Source of the DNA: Oscillospiraceae bacterium
Lineage (GTDB): Bacteria; Bacillota; Clostridia; Oscillospirales; Acutalibacteraceae
NCBI GenBank assembly: GCA_015065935.1
Contig: SVPI01000007.1
Location: forward strand, 1-63,719
Direction of reading: 5' to 3'
DNA: 63,719 bases
The notes below the pieces were generated by a model. That model did not search any database, was not told the DNA's origin, and saw nothing but the letters and a program-made list of their open reading frames with translations. Made by a program: the position numbers and the translations under genes. Numbering within the stretch: position 1 is the first letter of the stretch; each line of letters begins with the position of its first letter. This document shows positions 28,408-37,627 of the stretch, one piece after another.

Positions 28408-30616
28408 TTGCGGCCTCGACGAGAGAATTTTTAAGCAGTGTGTAACGTAGCGTTTTCTTATTGTTTTTCACCATTTGTGAAAAGATTTCCTCGCTACCGA
28501 TAATAACAAGCAGTTTTTTTGCCCTTGTTACCGCAGTATAAAGCAGGTTGCGATATTTAAGCAGGGGCGGCACATCAAGAAGCGGAATAATAACACAGTC
28601 GAATTCGCTTCCCTGACTTTTGTGCACTGTAATGGCATAGGCAGGCTCTAATTCGCCCATTTCCTCGCTATAATAGGTGGCAACCCTATCCTCAAAGCGC
28701 ACCTTTAAAAAGCCCTCGCGTTTATCAATGTCAATTATTGTGCCGATATCGCCATTAAAAATTCCACTGCCTATTTCGCCTGTATCCTTAACCCAGTCTA
28801 TATCATAGTTGTTTTTTATCTGCATTACCTTGTCGCCGGTACGGAAATAAAAGCCCTTAAAGAAAATTTCTTTTTTGGACCTTCCTGCAGGGTTTACGGC
28901 ATTTTGTAAAAGAGCATTTAAATTAACGGTGCCAAAGGGCGTTTTCCTTGAGGGGCAAAGAATTTGTATATCCTCCCTGGAATTGAAACCATAGGCCGCC
29001 GGCAAACGCCTTACATAAAGGTCTAAAAGCAGTTCCTCCGCCGAATCAAATTCACCCTGTCTTACAAAAAACAAATCGGTTTCCTTGTTTAAAAATTTCA
29101 CCGTTTGACCTTCAATAATGCTGTGGGCAGCCTTAACAATAGCGCTGTTTCCCGCCTGGCGGAAAACCTTTGTAAGCGAGCAGGTGGCAAAAAGCCGTGA
29201 TTCAATTAAATCGTTTAAAATATTTCCGGCTCCTACGCTTGGAAGCTGATCAACATCGCCAACCATTATAACCCTGCAACCAAGCTTTAGTGCGCGCAAA
29301 AGCCCTTCAAAAACAAGGGTATCAACCATTGACATTTCATCAATTATAATTGCCTCGCAGGTTAGCGGATTTTTCTCATTTCTTGCAAAGATTTGCTTAT
29401 CTCCGCCTGAAAACTCCACCTCTAAAAGGCGGTGCAGAGTAACCGCTTCCCTACCGGTCAGCTCCGACATTCTCTTTGCGGCGCGACCTGTTGGTGCGGC
29501 AAGGCAAACATCAAAATTCCTGTGCTCCAAAATATCAATTATAGCATTAAGGGTGGTGGTTTTGCCTGTTCCGGGACCGCCTGTTAAAATGAATACGCCA
29601 TTTGAAAGCGCCATTGACACGGCCTGGCGCTGGGTATCCTCAAGGGTTATGCCTATTTTATTTTGAACATAGTCAATTTCCGGGTCACTAACCGGAATAT
29701 CACTGCGGGAAAAATCGTTTAAAGCCAGCATTTTTGCCGCAATGTAATTTTCGGCATTATAAAAAGCGTTAAGGGAAATAAACCGCCTGCCCTCAATAAC
29801 CGTTTCATTAAGTGAAAAGGTGGCAAGCAGGGTGTTAATTGCATCCTCAACAGGCTGCGCATCGCAGGCAAGAAGCCTTGAGGAAACCTCAATAAGCTTA
29901 TCCTCAGGCAGGCAGGTGTGCCCATTCATAAGGTTTTTTCTAAGTACATATTCAACCCCTGCGCAAAGGCGGTTGCGCGATGTAGGCTCAATACCAAAGC
30001 TTTCGGCAATTTCTTCGACGGTTTCAAAGGGAAAATCAATGCTGTCGTTACACAAAATATATGGATTTTGGGTTATAAGCTCAACCGAGCGCTCACCTAA
30101 AGTTTTATAAACCTTAATTGCCCAAACAGCCGAAATCTCAAATTTTGAAAGGAGAAGCATTACCTCTCTTATACCAAACTGCTTTTTATATTCATAGCTT
30201 ATGTCCTGCGCCTTTTCTGCAGTTATACCCTTAATGCGGGTAAGCTCCTCAGGGCTGTTTTCAATAATTTCAAGGGACTTGTCCCCAAAGCGTTCAACAA
30301 TTTTTTGGGCGGTTGCGGGGCCAACACCGCGAATTGTTCGTGAAGAAAGGTATCTAAGAATTGCGGCGGCGGTTGTGGGCATTTTCTTTTCAAAGCTTGA
30401 AACCTTAAACTGCCTGCCGTAGGTAGGGTGTAAAACATAATCACCGTAAAGTGAAACAACATCACCCTCGTCAACGAATGGTAATTCACCGACAATGATG
30501 ATGTCCTCACTGTTTGTTTTTAAAACAGCAACTGTATATCCGTTTTCCTTGTTTTTGAAGGTCACCTTAATAACGGTGCCCTCAAGAAATTCGGGTTGTT
30601 TACTGATTTGCTCCAT
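28394..30616 (-). CDS. recD2: RecD2-type ATP-dependent 5'-3' DNA helicase
   Basis: A 740-aa superfamily 1B helicase of the RecBC-independent RecD2 class, involved in repair and replication fork stability. The N-terminal OB-like domain (residues 1-90) and helix-hairpin-helix repeats (about 95-200) mark RecD2. Walker A LTGGPGTGKTTT is near 340, IIDEMSMVD is motif II, and the C-terminal motif AYAITVHKSQGSEFD is near 655. It overlaps its neighbours on both sides, in an operon with cdaA and cdaR. Confidence 0.94.
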   Translation of the reverse strand: MEQISKQPEFLEGTVIKVTFKNKENGYTVAVLKTNSEDIIIVGELPFVDEGDVVSLYGDYVLHPTYGRQFKVSSFEKKMPTTAAAILRYLSSRTIRGVGPATAQKIVERFGDKSLEIIENSPEELTRIKGITAEKAQDISYEYKKQFGIREVMLLLSKFEISAVWAIKVYKTLGERSVELITQNPYILCNDSIDFPFETVEEIAESFGIEPTSRNRLCAGVEYVLRKNLMNGHTCLPEDKLIEVSSRLLACDAQPVEDAINTLLATFSLNETVIEGRRFISLNAFYNAENYIAAKMLALNDFSRSDIPVSDPEIDYVQNKIGITLEDTQRQAVSMALSNGVFILTGGPGTGKTTTLNAIIDILEHRNFDVCLAAPTGRAAKRMSELTGREAVTLHRLLEVEFSGGDKQIFARNEKNPLTCEAIIIDEMSMVDTLVFEGLLRALKLGCRVIMVGDVDQLPSVGAGNILNDLIESRLFATCSLTKVFRQAGNSAIVKAAHSIIEGQTVKFLNKETDLFFVRQGEFDSAEELLLDLYVRRLPAAYGFNSREDIQILCPSRKTPFGTVNLNALLQNAVNPAGRSKKEIFFKGFYFRTGDKVMQIKNNYDIDWVKDTGEIGSGIFNGDIGTIIDIDKREGFLKVRFEDRVATYYSEEMGELEPAYAITVHKSQGSEFDCVIIPLLDVPPLLKYRNLLYTAVTRAKKLLVIIGSEEIFSQMVKNNKKTLRYTLLKNSLVEAANEAY

Positions 30617-30935
30617 TTTGTTCCTCTACTTTAGGCCTTTCGCAAAAGAAAATTTCGCCGCTTTCACAAAGATACGAGCGAATCTGCTCTAGCTCCTGTG
30701 AAAAATTATCACCGACAAAAACAACACAATCGGCAATGCCCTTTCCATACCAGCGAAAATTTTCGGCAGTGGAAAGAATTTGCTCCTTGGCACAATCCTT
30801 TTCAATTTCACAAATAAGATAGCGTTTAGGCCGTTTTTTAGGTTTTAAAACAAGCATTTTTACAATATGTAAAACCTCGGTCAGCCCTAAAATGCCAAAA
30901 AAGACTGCCACAACTGCAAAAATAAGTTCAAACAT
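30600..30935 (-). CDS. Small membrane protein of unknown function
   Basis: A 111-aa protein with one strong N-terminal membrane helix (FELIFAVVAVFFGILGLTEVLHIVKMLVL), a basic stretch KPKKRPKR, and a cytoplasmic part with a CVVFVGDNFSQELEQIRSYL segment. I do not recognise the family. It lies between cdaR and recD2 and overlaps recD2 by 17 bp. Its ribosome binding site (GGTGAGG) is locked in a 13-bp hairpin at 30937-30976, so its translation may be regulated. Confidence 0.75.
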   Translation of the reverse strand: MFELIFAVVAVFFGILGLTEVLHIVKMLVLKPKKRPKRYLICEIEKDCAKEQILSTAENFRWYGKGIADCVVFVGDNFSQELEQIRSYLCESGEIFFCERPKVEEQNGANQ

Positions 30936-30936
30936 T

Positions 30937-30976
30937 ATTCCTCACCCAAAACTATACTATGCCTTGGGTGAGGAAT
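30937..30976 (-). promoter_or_regulatory. Hairpin that masks the ribosome binding site of the 30600-30935 gene
   Basis: ATTCCTCACCCAA (30937-30949) pairs perfectly with TTGGGTGAGGAAT (30964-30976) around a 14-nt loop. In the minus-strand mRNA the second arm contains the GGTGAGG site just before the ATG. No T-run follows, so it is not a terminator. Confidence 0.7.
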
Positions 30977-30982
30977 TTGACA

Positions 30983-32245
30983 TTACTTTATAACGACAAC
31001 TGCGGTATACTCCCCATATTGCCAAACCGATGATGAGGTTTTGCAGTAAACCTTCACAGGCACTGTGTATTCTCCCGCGGTTTTTCCGAGGAGCTCAATT
31101 TGTGCGGTGAAGTCACCTGCCTTAAGCCTTCTAAGCTGTGCATAGGGACCGCAAATTTTAACATTTTTAACAGCGCCCGAAACGGTTGCTGTAAGACCAC
31201 TTCCCAGGTTCATTTTTTCAACATTCTCAACGGTAAAGGTATATTGTGAGTAGTTTTTAAAATTGAACTCGACGGTGACAAACTCAATGCTATCAATAAG
31301 GCGGATACCGTCAGGCAGGTCAAACTGTGCCTCGAAGGTTGTGGTGCTATACGAAATTTCTCTGAAATCAAGGGGGGCAAGTTCAATTTCGGTTAAGGAA
31401 TCAATTATATCAGGTGAGCCGATAACCGAAACCTCGGTTTCAGAAAGGGTGTAGGTTACATCCTTGCCAATGCCCGAGGGGGCGTTTATAAAGGTTGCCT
31501 TAATGGCAACGGTCTTTTTCTTTGAAATGGGCACCGAAACCTTAACGGTATCGTAAGAAAGGGTGAAAAGACTGCTGTCAAGCTGCCTGCCATCCTTATC
31601 AAGAAGCTGAACGGCGGCATCAAAGCTTTCGGTTTTGCTAAGGGTTTTGTTAACCTCGGCAAACGCTTTAACCGATGCCAGCTTTGACATTTCGGTTCTC
31701 GGGCCCTTAACGGTTATGGTGCTTTGCTCGGTGTTTGTAACGGTGGGCTCCTCAGCAATAAGGCCCTCGCTTGCAACCGCACCGCTTACTGCGGGAACAA
31801 CGGTAAACTGCTTTGTGTCCATATAGTCAAAGCGCACATCTAGGGTTGATGGGGTAACCGAAATAAATTCATAACCCGCCGTTGAGCTTGCCCTTGAGGC
31901 ATTAAGCCTTATGGTGTAAACACCGGGCTTGTTAACCTCGGAAAGCTCGGGTGAAATGTTTATATCATTTTCATTAATTTCAGCCAGAATATAGCTTGGT
32001 CCACTAACCTTAACGGCAATTTTCTGACCGATTCCGCCCGAAACAACATCAAGTCCCAAGTCACCTACAATGGTATCGGCAACCGAAATATTAAGGGTCA
32101 TATTAACGGTTTTTTCCTTTGTCGGAGCCTCACTTATAGTGATTACCAGCCAAAAGATAAAGGCGGTGACAATGGAAAGTGCAATAACCAGCTTGCGGTT
32201 ATAAAGCAGTTCCTTGAAGGAGAAGTTTTTAAAGAACTTAATCAT
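30983..32245 (-). CDS. cdaR: CdaR, YbbR-domain regulator of diadenylate cyclase
   Basis: A 420-aa protein with one N-terminal membrane helix (about 18-34, LVIALSIVTAFIFWLVITI) and about four repeated beta-rich YbbR domains outside the cell. CdaR binds and tunes CdaA. It overlaps cdaA by 8 bp, so the two are co-translated. glmM, the usual third partner, is not in the window. Confidence 0.93.
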   Translation of the reverse strand: MIKFFKNFSFKELLYNRKLVIALSIVTAFIFWLVITISEAPTKEKTVNMTLNISVADTIVGDLGLDVVSGGIGQKIAVKVSGPSYILAEINENDINISPELSEVNKPGVYTIRLNASRASSTAGYEFISVTPSTLDVRFDYMDTKQFTVVPAVSGAVASEGLIAEEPTVTNTEQSTITVKGPRTEMSKLASVKAFAEVNKTLSKTESFDAAVQLLDKDGRQLDSSLFTLSYDTVKVSVPISKKKTVAIKATFINAPSGIGKDVTYTLSETEVSVIGSPDIIDSLTEIELAPLDFREISYSTTTFEAQFDLPDGIRLIDSIEFVTVEFNFKNYSQYTFTVENVEKMNLGSGLTATVSGAVKNVKICGPYAQLRRLKAGDFTAQIELLGKTAGEYTVPVKVYCKTSSSVWQYGEYTAVVVIK

Positions 32246-33173
32246 TGCTCTGCTCCTCCTTAGTTTCTTTGGATTTCTTTGCGGACTGAATTTTATCCTT
32301 TATGGCACCGAACTTGGTTTTAACAAAGCTTATGGGGGTTTCCTTTTCGATTTTTACATCTTCGACCAACTCATCGGTAAGCTTTTGTCTTAAAGTTTCG
32401 GCGGTGTAGTTTCTTGAAATGCTACCGTTAATGGCAAGTGAAATGGTGCCTGTTTCCTCGCTTATTACAAGAACAACGGCATCGGAGTTTTCGCTCATAC
32501 CAATTGCGGCGCGATGACGTGTGCCAAGCTGAGAGTTTAAATCCTCATTTTGAGTAAGGGGCAAAATACAGCCTGCGGCGTGAATTCTTCCGTCACGAAT
32601 AATCATAGCGCCATCGTGCAAGGGAGAATTGGGAAAGAAAACATTGCCAATCATTTGAACCGATGCCTCGGCATCAAGCACGGTGCCTGTGTTAATTATA
32701 TCACCAAGCAGGGTGTTTCTTTCGAATACCACAAGGGCGCCAACCTTTTGCTTTTGCATTGCGCCTGCCGCCCTGCAAACCGCTTCAATACATTTTTGGG
32801 CGTTTTCCTTTTCCTCCTGCGGGGTTTGACCCTTAACAATAGCGGTAAAGTTACTGCGGCCAACCTTCTCAAGGGCGCGCCTAAGCTCCGGCTGAAAAAT
32901 AATTGCAACCGCAACAAGGGCAAATTCAAAGACAGTATTAAGCAGCCACTGCAAACTTACAAGGTTAAACCACCTTGCACACAGTGACACCACCATTAAA
33001 ACCAAAATACCCTTAACAAGCTGACCCGCTCTTGTTTCCCGCAAAAAGCCCACAGCCTTGTAAACCAAAAAGGCAATTACGGCAATATCAATAATGTCGG
33101 ACAACTGAATATGGTAAATGGCATAGAAAATTTGACTCCAAAGTGAAGTGATTGAATTTAAAAACCCTTCCAT
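32238..33173 (-). CDS. cdaA: Diadenylate cyclase CdaA
   Basis: It makes cyclic di-AMP from two ATP, a messenger that controls potassium and osmotic balance. Three membrane helices fill residues ~25-95. The DAC domain has DGA at 187-189 and RHR at 219-221, the catalytic motifs. After residue 270 there is a lysine-rich tail. The promoter at 33206-33234 stands directly upstream and heads the cdaA-cdaR-(30935)-recD2-comF unit. Confidence 0.96.
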   Translation of the reverse strand: MEGFLNSITSLWSQIFYAIYHIQLSDIIDIAVIAFLVYKAVGFLRETRAGQLVKGILVLMVVSLCARWFNLVSLQWLLNTVFEFALVAVAIIFQPELRRALEKVGRSNFTAIVKGQTPQEEKENAQKCIEAVCRAAGAMQKQKVGALVVFERNTLLGDIINTGTVLDAEASVQMIGNVFFPNSPLHDGAMIIRDGRIHAAGCILPLTQNEDLNSQLGTRHRAAIGMSENSDAVVLVISEETGTISLAINGSISRNYTAETLRQKLTDELVEDVKIEKETPISFVKTKFGAIKDKIQSAKKSKETKEEQSND

Positions 33174-33205
33174 TGTTTACCGTCCTTTACCCAGTTATTC
33201 AATTT

Positions 33206-33234
33206 ATTTTAACATAAATAAAGAATTATATCAA
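33206..33234 (-). promoter_or_regulatory. Promoter of the cdaA operon
   Basis: Minus-strand TTGATA (33229-33234), 17 bp, TAAAAT (33206-33211). The -35 overlaps the stop codon of the upstream aminotransferase gene. Confidence 0.85.
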
Positions 33235-34394
33235 TGGAAATCTTGCAATTTTTTCATAAATTTTTCACTATTTATCACACTTACAAGATAATCGGCCTGC
33301 CTAGGTGTGTTAAAAGCCCCAACCGACACCCTCACAGCGCCTGTTTCAAGAGTATTCAGCACGCTGTGTGCCGATGGTGCACAGTGAAGCCCGGCCCTTG
33401 TTGCAATACCAAAGCTATTTAGCGCGGCGGAGGTTTTTTCGCTGTGCACGCCGCGAAAATTAAAGGGCAAAACAGGCATAAATTTACCCATTTTGGGGAA
33501 TGGGGTGTAAAGCTCAATATTTTCGTTGTTATAAAGCCCCAAATAAATCCGTTTTAAAACCGACATTTCGTTTTCATAAAGCTTTTGCGGATTTAGTTTT
33601 TTAAGAAATTTTAGCCCCGCCTCAAGACCCAAAATTGCAGGCACATTAACGGTGCCGCTTTCAAGCCTTTCGGGGTAAAATTCGGGCACAAATTTTGAAG
33701 CCGAATTACCCCCTGTTCCCCCTTCAATAAGCACATTATCAAGAGGAGCTAATGCTATTAAAACTCCTATTCCCATTGGGGCAAAAAGGCTTTTATGCGG
33801 TGCTATGCAAACAAAATCGGCATTGTCCTCTTTAATATTAATTTTGCCCCTTCCCGCAGTTTGGGCGGCATCAATACAAAAGGCAATTCCCTGCTGTTTA
33901 CAAAACCTGCCAATTTCCCTTACAGGCAGAACCTGTCCTGTAACGTTGGAGGCATTTGTGCAAACACAAAGCCTTGTTTTAGAGTTTATTTTTGATTTAA
34001 AATTTTCAACCGTTAATTCATCACTTAAAAGTGAAGCCTCAAAAGTATCAAAGGTAATGAGCCCCTTTTCGGCAAGAGAATAAAGAGGGCGCATTACCGC
34101 ATTGTGTTCAAGATTTGATGTTAAAACATGGTCGCCTTTTTTTAAAAAGCCCTTTATAACAGCGTTTAGAGAATGGGTGCAGTTTTGGGTGAATATTACA
34201 TTTTCGGCATCTGAGCAGGAGAAAAAATTCGCAACCGCCTGCCTTGCTGAATAAATTTTTTCGGCAGTATCAACCGATAATTTGTGACCGCTGCGCCCGG
34301 GGTTTGCGCTGTTTTCCCTAAGGGCACGAGTCGTGGCCGAAATTACACACTCAGGCTTTGGAAAAGAGGTTGCGGCGTTATCAAAATATATCAT
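33231..34394 (-). CDS. Class V aminotransferase, cysteine-desulfurase-like
   Basis: A 387-aa PLP enzyme. YFDNAATSFPKP (3-14) and the PLP-lysine motif APHKSLF near 203 are clear. The catalytic cysteine loop TRAGLHCAP near 345 is of the SufS/CsdA (group II) type. It should release sulfur or selenium from cysteine or selenocysteine. No Fe-S scaffold gene is adjacent; instead a DUF3343 protein is 12 bp upstream in the same operon, a pairing known from clostridial genomes and linked by comparative genomics to selenium or sulfur trafficking. Confidence 0.88.
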   Translation of the reverse strand: MIYFDNAATSFPKPECVISATTRALRENSANPGRSGHKLSVDTAEKIYSARQAVANFFSCSDAENVIFTQNCTHSLNAVIKGFLKKGDHVLTSNLEHNAVMRPLYSLAEKGLITFDTFEASLLSDELTVENFKSKINSKTRLCVCTNASNVTGQVLPVREIGRFCKQQGIAFCIDAAQTAGRGKINIKEDNADFVCIAPHKSLFAPMGIGVLIALAPLDNVLIEGGTGGNSASKFVPEFYPERLESGTVNVPAILGLEAGLKFLKKLNPQKLYENEMSVLKRIYLGLYNNENIELYTPFPKMGKFMPVLPFNFRGVHSEKTSAALNSFGIATRAGLHCAPSAHSVLNTLETGAVRVSVGAFNTPRQADYLVSVINSEKFMKKLQDFH

Positions 34395-34406
34395 TTTTTC
34401 TCCCTG

Positions 34407-34631
34407 CTATGCTTTTCTTATTTCCAAAATTTTTACTCTGCCGCGCTCTAGTACTTCCCTTATTTTTTCGATGTCACCAAAGGTGAGAATACCATAGCCA
34501 CAGCCAATTCTCTCCCCTGCTGTCACCCGTTCTATTGAGGCCTTGTAGCCCTGACTGCGTAGCAGGTCTCTGCCCTTTACGGCGTAGGTTACAGTGCCTG
34601 TTATAACCAAAATCTTTTCCGTAAATACCAC
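34407..34631 (-). CDS. DUF3343 protein (putative sulfur/selenium carrier)
   Basis: A 74-aa protein with the family core ILVITGTVTYAVKGRDLLRSQGY and the conserved GCGYGI cysteine near residue 44. Such proteins are thought to accept persulfide or selenide from the neighbouring desulfurase; this is inference. The annotated GTG start at 34631 is touched by its own GGAG site, so the true start may be a few codons later (for example the TTG at the ILVITG segment). Confidence 0.8.
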   Translation of the reverse strand: MVFTEKILVITGTVTYAVKGRDLLRSQGYKASIERVTAGERIGCGYGILTFGDIEKIREVLERGRVKILEIRKA

Positions 34632-34689
34632 TCCTTATCTTATTATGAGGGCTGGTACATTCTATGTCTTTTTCTTGTGTTTTGACAGT

Positions 34690-35751
34690 TCAAATTTTGA
34701 TTTTTCCACTTCTTAAAAGCTGAATTAACACCGTAAGCGCCAATGGAAAAACTATAAGCCCCCAAAAGCCCACACTTTTAAGCCCTACAAACATTGCCGC
34801 AAGGCACAAAAGTGGATGAAGCCCCGTTTGTTTTCCAATTATTTTTGGCTCTAAGATATTGCGGAGTACAGTTACGCTGACATAAATTAAAATTAGCCCC
34901 ACCGCAGGTAAAGTTCTGCCAAAAACCAGTTCCGCCGCTGCCCAGGGCAGCAGCACCGTGCCTGTGCCGAGAACAGGCAAAACATCTACCACCGAAACGG
35001 CAAGGGCAAGCATAAAAAAATTCTTTCGCCCTAAAATCAAAAAACCGAGAGCAAGGACAAAAAAGGTGATTATAAACATAATCAAATAACCCTTACCCAT
35101 TTTTAGAATTCCGTCAAGGGCGACCTGCCTTAACTCAATGTAACGGTTAACAAACCGCTCAGGTATAATTTCCTTAATGTATTTTTTTATTTTTTCATAA
35201 TCCTTGGCAATATAACAGCTGGCAACCACCGTAACGCTGAGGGAAAAAAGCATTGAGGGCAGACCTGCCACAACCCTTGTAGCAAAGGAGCCAAGTGACT
35301 CTATTAAAGTGCCAATTGCATTTTCTAAAAAGGTGCTTAAAACCGAGGTGTCCCGTGTTACCGCAAAAAGTTCTATATTAAGGCCATCAAAAAAATCGGT
35401 AATTTTTTGTGAAAAACCCAGGAGCGTTTGGCTGAAACTGGGCAAAAAATCCTTTAAAGATAAAAACGAGCCTGTTAAAAAGGAATAAAAGCGGGATAAA
35501 ATAATAAACACAGCCGCAACCAACAAAATGAAAATAAAAAGCACCATTAACGCGGCGATGGTTCCGCTTTTAACCTTCAGTCTTTTTGCCAAGGTGCTTG
35601 CAGGCTTTTGGGTAAGGGCGGCAAGGGCAACACCGATAAAAAACGGAAAAAGGTAAGCCGCCGCAAACTTTAAAACGAAAAATACCATTACAAAAATTAC
35701 TGCGGCAAAGGCAATGTTAATTAAAAAATTTCTTTTGTTTTCGGTGGTCAT
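34690..35751 (-). CDS. AI-2E/YtvI-family membrane permease
   Basis: A 353-aa protein with about seven or eight membrane helices, for instance at 10-40, 62-86, 150-178, 205-240 and 255-340. The KDYEKIKKYIKEIIPE loop and the C-terminal NILEPKIIGKQTGLHPLLCLAAMFVGLK motif are typical of the AI-2E/YtvI group. The closest match by memory is the sporulation-associated YtvI of Firmicutes. Its transported substrate is unknown. It is the first gene of a unit that runs on to DUF3343 after a 58-bp gap. Confidence 0.87.
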   Translation of the reverse strand: MTTENKRNFLINIAFAAVIFVMVFFVLKFAAAYLFPFFIGVALAALTQKPASTLAKRLKVKSGTIAALMVLFIFILLVAAVFIILSRFYSFLTGSFLSLKDFLPSFSQTLLGFSQKITDFFDGLNIELFAVTRDTSVLSTFLENAIGTLIESLGSFATRVVAGLPSMLFSLSVTVVASCYIAKDYEKIKKYIKEIIPERFVNRYIELRQVALDGILKMGKGYLIMFIITFFVLALGFLILGRKNFFMLALAVSVVDVLPVLGTGTVLLPWAAAELVFGRTLPAVGLILIYVSVTVLRNILEPKIIGKQTGLHPLLCLAAMFVGLKSVGFWGLIVFPLALTVLIQLLRSGKIKI

Positions 35752-35878
35752 GATGAATTTTTCCTCTCTTTTTTAAAAAACATTTTGTATTAGTGTGCCT
35801 TTATTTTCGGCTTTTTCAGCATTAATTTTGTACCTTTTTACAAAAATAAAAAAAGTGTCAAATTTTTTGAAAAAAAGG

Positions 35879-35907
35879 TTGAAATTAACGGTTAGGTGGT
35901 TTATAAT
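35879..35907 (+). promoter_or_regulatory. Promoter of the ACT-hom-lysC operon
   Basis: TTGAAA (35879-35884), 17 bp, TATAAT (35902-35907). No T-box or lysine riboswitch structure was seen in the short leader. Confidence 0.88.
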
Positions 35908-35929
35908 TGGATACAAATGTTTTTGGTAG

Positions 35930-36370
35930 GTGTACAGTTTGACCGATTACGACCTTTTACTTGTTAAGAGTGAAGCGCTTCCTTCCGTTTTTAAAAACGT
36001 GCTTATTGTAAAGGAAATGCTTGCTCGCGGTGAAGCCGCAAGCATTAGCGAGGCCATTAAAAAAGCAGGTGTTTCGCGAAGTGCATATTATAAATATAAG
36101 GACTGCGTTTTTTCCTACAGCGGTGAAAATGATTCAAACACAATGTCCCTTAGCATTGTTCTTTCAAACAATGCCGGCAAGCTTTCAAACCTCACAGCCT
36201 TTCTTTATAAGGTGGGGGCTAACATTTTAACTGTTAACCAAAGTCTGCCTGTTGATGGCACCGCCGCAGTTTCTATAATGTTTAAAACAGATAATCTAAC
36301 CGTTGAGCTTTCAAAGCTCCCACAAATGATTAAGTCCATTGACGGTGTCATTTCGGTTAAGTCGCATTAA
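35930..36370 (+). CDS. ACT-domain protein, PheB/YszB type
   Basis: A 146-aa protein with an N-terminal helix-turn-helix-like part (MLARGEAASISEAIKKAGVSRSAYYKYKDCVF) and a C-terminal ACT domain (LSIVLSNNAGKLSNLTAFLYKVGANILTVNQSLP), which usually binds an amino acid. In Firmicutes it is found just before homoserine dehydrogenase, so it probably senses threonine or an aspartate-family product. The start may be the GTG at 35930 or the TTG at 35939; the latter has better spacing from AGGTG. It is 14 bp before hom. Confidence 0.9.
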   Translation: MYSLTDYDLLLVKSEALPSVFKNVLIVKEMLARGEAASISEAIKKAGVSRSAYYKYKDCVFSYSGENDSNTMSLSIVLSNNAGKLSNLTAFLYKVGANILTVNQSLPVDGTAAVSIMFKTDNLTVELSKLPQMIKSIDGVISVKSH

Positions 36371-36384
36371 GGAGGGAAATAACA

Positions 36385-37614
36385 ATGATTGAAGTTGCAA
36401 TAATGGGTCACGGCGTTGTTGGTTCGGGCGTTGCCGAAATTCTGCTTGAACACTGGGATGCCATTGCTCAAAAAGCAAAAAACGAAATCAATGTTAAATA
36501 CATTTTAGATTTAAAGGATTTCAGTCACCTTTACTACTCCGATAAATTTATTAAGGATTTTAACATTATCCTTCGCGACCCCGAAATTAGGGTTGTTGTT
36601 GAGGTTATGGGCGGAATTAACCCTGCTTATGACTTTGTTAAGGCCTGCCTGCACAGCGGAAAAAGCGTTGTAACCTCTAACAAAGAGCTGGTTGCCGCAA
36701 AGGGTGCTGAGCTTTTACAGATTGCCAATGAGAAAAACGTTAACTTTCTTTTTGAGGCAAGCGTTGGCGGCGGCATTCCTGTGCTTCGCCCCATTGCCCA
36801 GTGCCTTGCCGCAAATGAGCTGAGCGAAATTGTAGGTATTTTAAACGGCACCACAAACTTTATTCTTACAAAAATGATTAAGGAAAAGGTTTCCTTTGAG
36901 GATGCCCTAAAACAGGCGCAGGACCTTGGCTATGCCGAAAAGGACCCCACCGCCGATGTTGAGGGTCACGATGCCTGCCGCAAAATTTGTATTCTTGCCT
37001 CCCTTGGCTTTGGCAAGCACGTTTACCCCGAGCAGGTACAAACCGAAGGAATTACTAAAATTGATTTGTTTGATGCCGCCTATGCCGAAAAGCTGGGTTA
37101 TGTTATAAAGCTTATCGGCCACGCTAAAAAAATGGACAACGGCAAAATTACTGCCAACGTCTACCCCGCCCTTATAAATAAGGATAATATGCTTTCGGGC
37201 GTTAATGATGTATTCAATGCCGTTATGGTTTACGGTGATGCTATAGGTCAGGTTATGTTCTATGGCAGGGGCGCGGGTAAATCTCCCACCGCCAGCGCCG
37301 TTGTTGCCGATGTTATCGACTGCGTTAAGCACCTGGTTGCAAGAAAATATCTTTCCTGGGCTGATGGTGATAAAAATTATGTTTGTGATGGCAAAAAAGC
37401 CCTTTCCAAGCTTTTTGTTCGTTTAAATGCAGAGAATGTAAGCGAAACCAAAAATGCCGTTTGCGCCGTTTTTGGAGAGGATACAGTTATTATTGAGGGC
37501 GTTAAGGATAATGAAATCGCCTTCCTTACCGAATATGACATTGAAGAGGTCTTAATTAAAAAGATTTCTAAATTTGACGATAAAATTGCAAAAGTGCTTC
37601 ACGTTTTAGACTAG
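36385..37614 (+). CDS. hom: Homoserine dehydrogenase
   Basis: It reduces aspartate semialdehyde to homoserine with NAD(P)H, on the way to threonine and methionine. MGHGVVGSGVAEILLEH (8-24) is the NAD-binding motif; GILNGTTNFILTKM and LGYAEKDPTADVEGHDACRK are the catalytic and substrate signatures. A C-terminal ACT domain is present after about 340. At 409 aa it is somewhat shorter than typical 430. AAGGAGG precedes the ATG. Confidence 0.96.
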   Translation: MIEVAIMGHGVVGSGVAEILLEHWDAIAQKAKNEINVKYILDLKDFSHLYYSDKFIKDFNIILRDPEIRVVVEVMGGINPAYDFVKACLHSGKSVVTSNKELVAAKGAELLQIANEKNVNFLFEASVGGGIPVLRPIAQCLAANELSEIVGILNGTTNFILTKMIKEKVSFEDALKQAQDLGYAEKDPTADVEGHDACRKICILASLGFGKHVYPEQVQTEGITKIDLFDAAYAEKLGYVIKLIGHAKKMDNGKITANVYPALINKDNMLSGVNDVFNAVMVYGDAIGQVMFYGRGAGKSPTASAVVADVIDCVKHLVARKYLSWADGDKNYVCDGKKALSKLFVRLNAENVSETKNAVCAVFGEDTVIIEGVKDNEIAFLTEYDIEEVLIKKISKFDDKIAKVLHVLD

Positions 37615-37627
37615 AGGAGGAATTTTT

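Noticed and set aside
35752-35930. T-box or lysine riboswitch before the hom-lysC operon
   Set aside because: The transcript leader from the mapped promoter is only about 20 nt.
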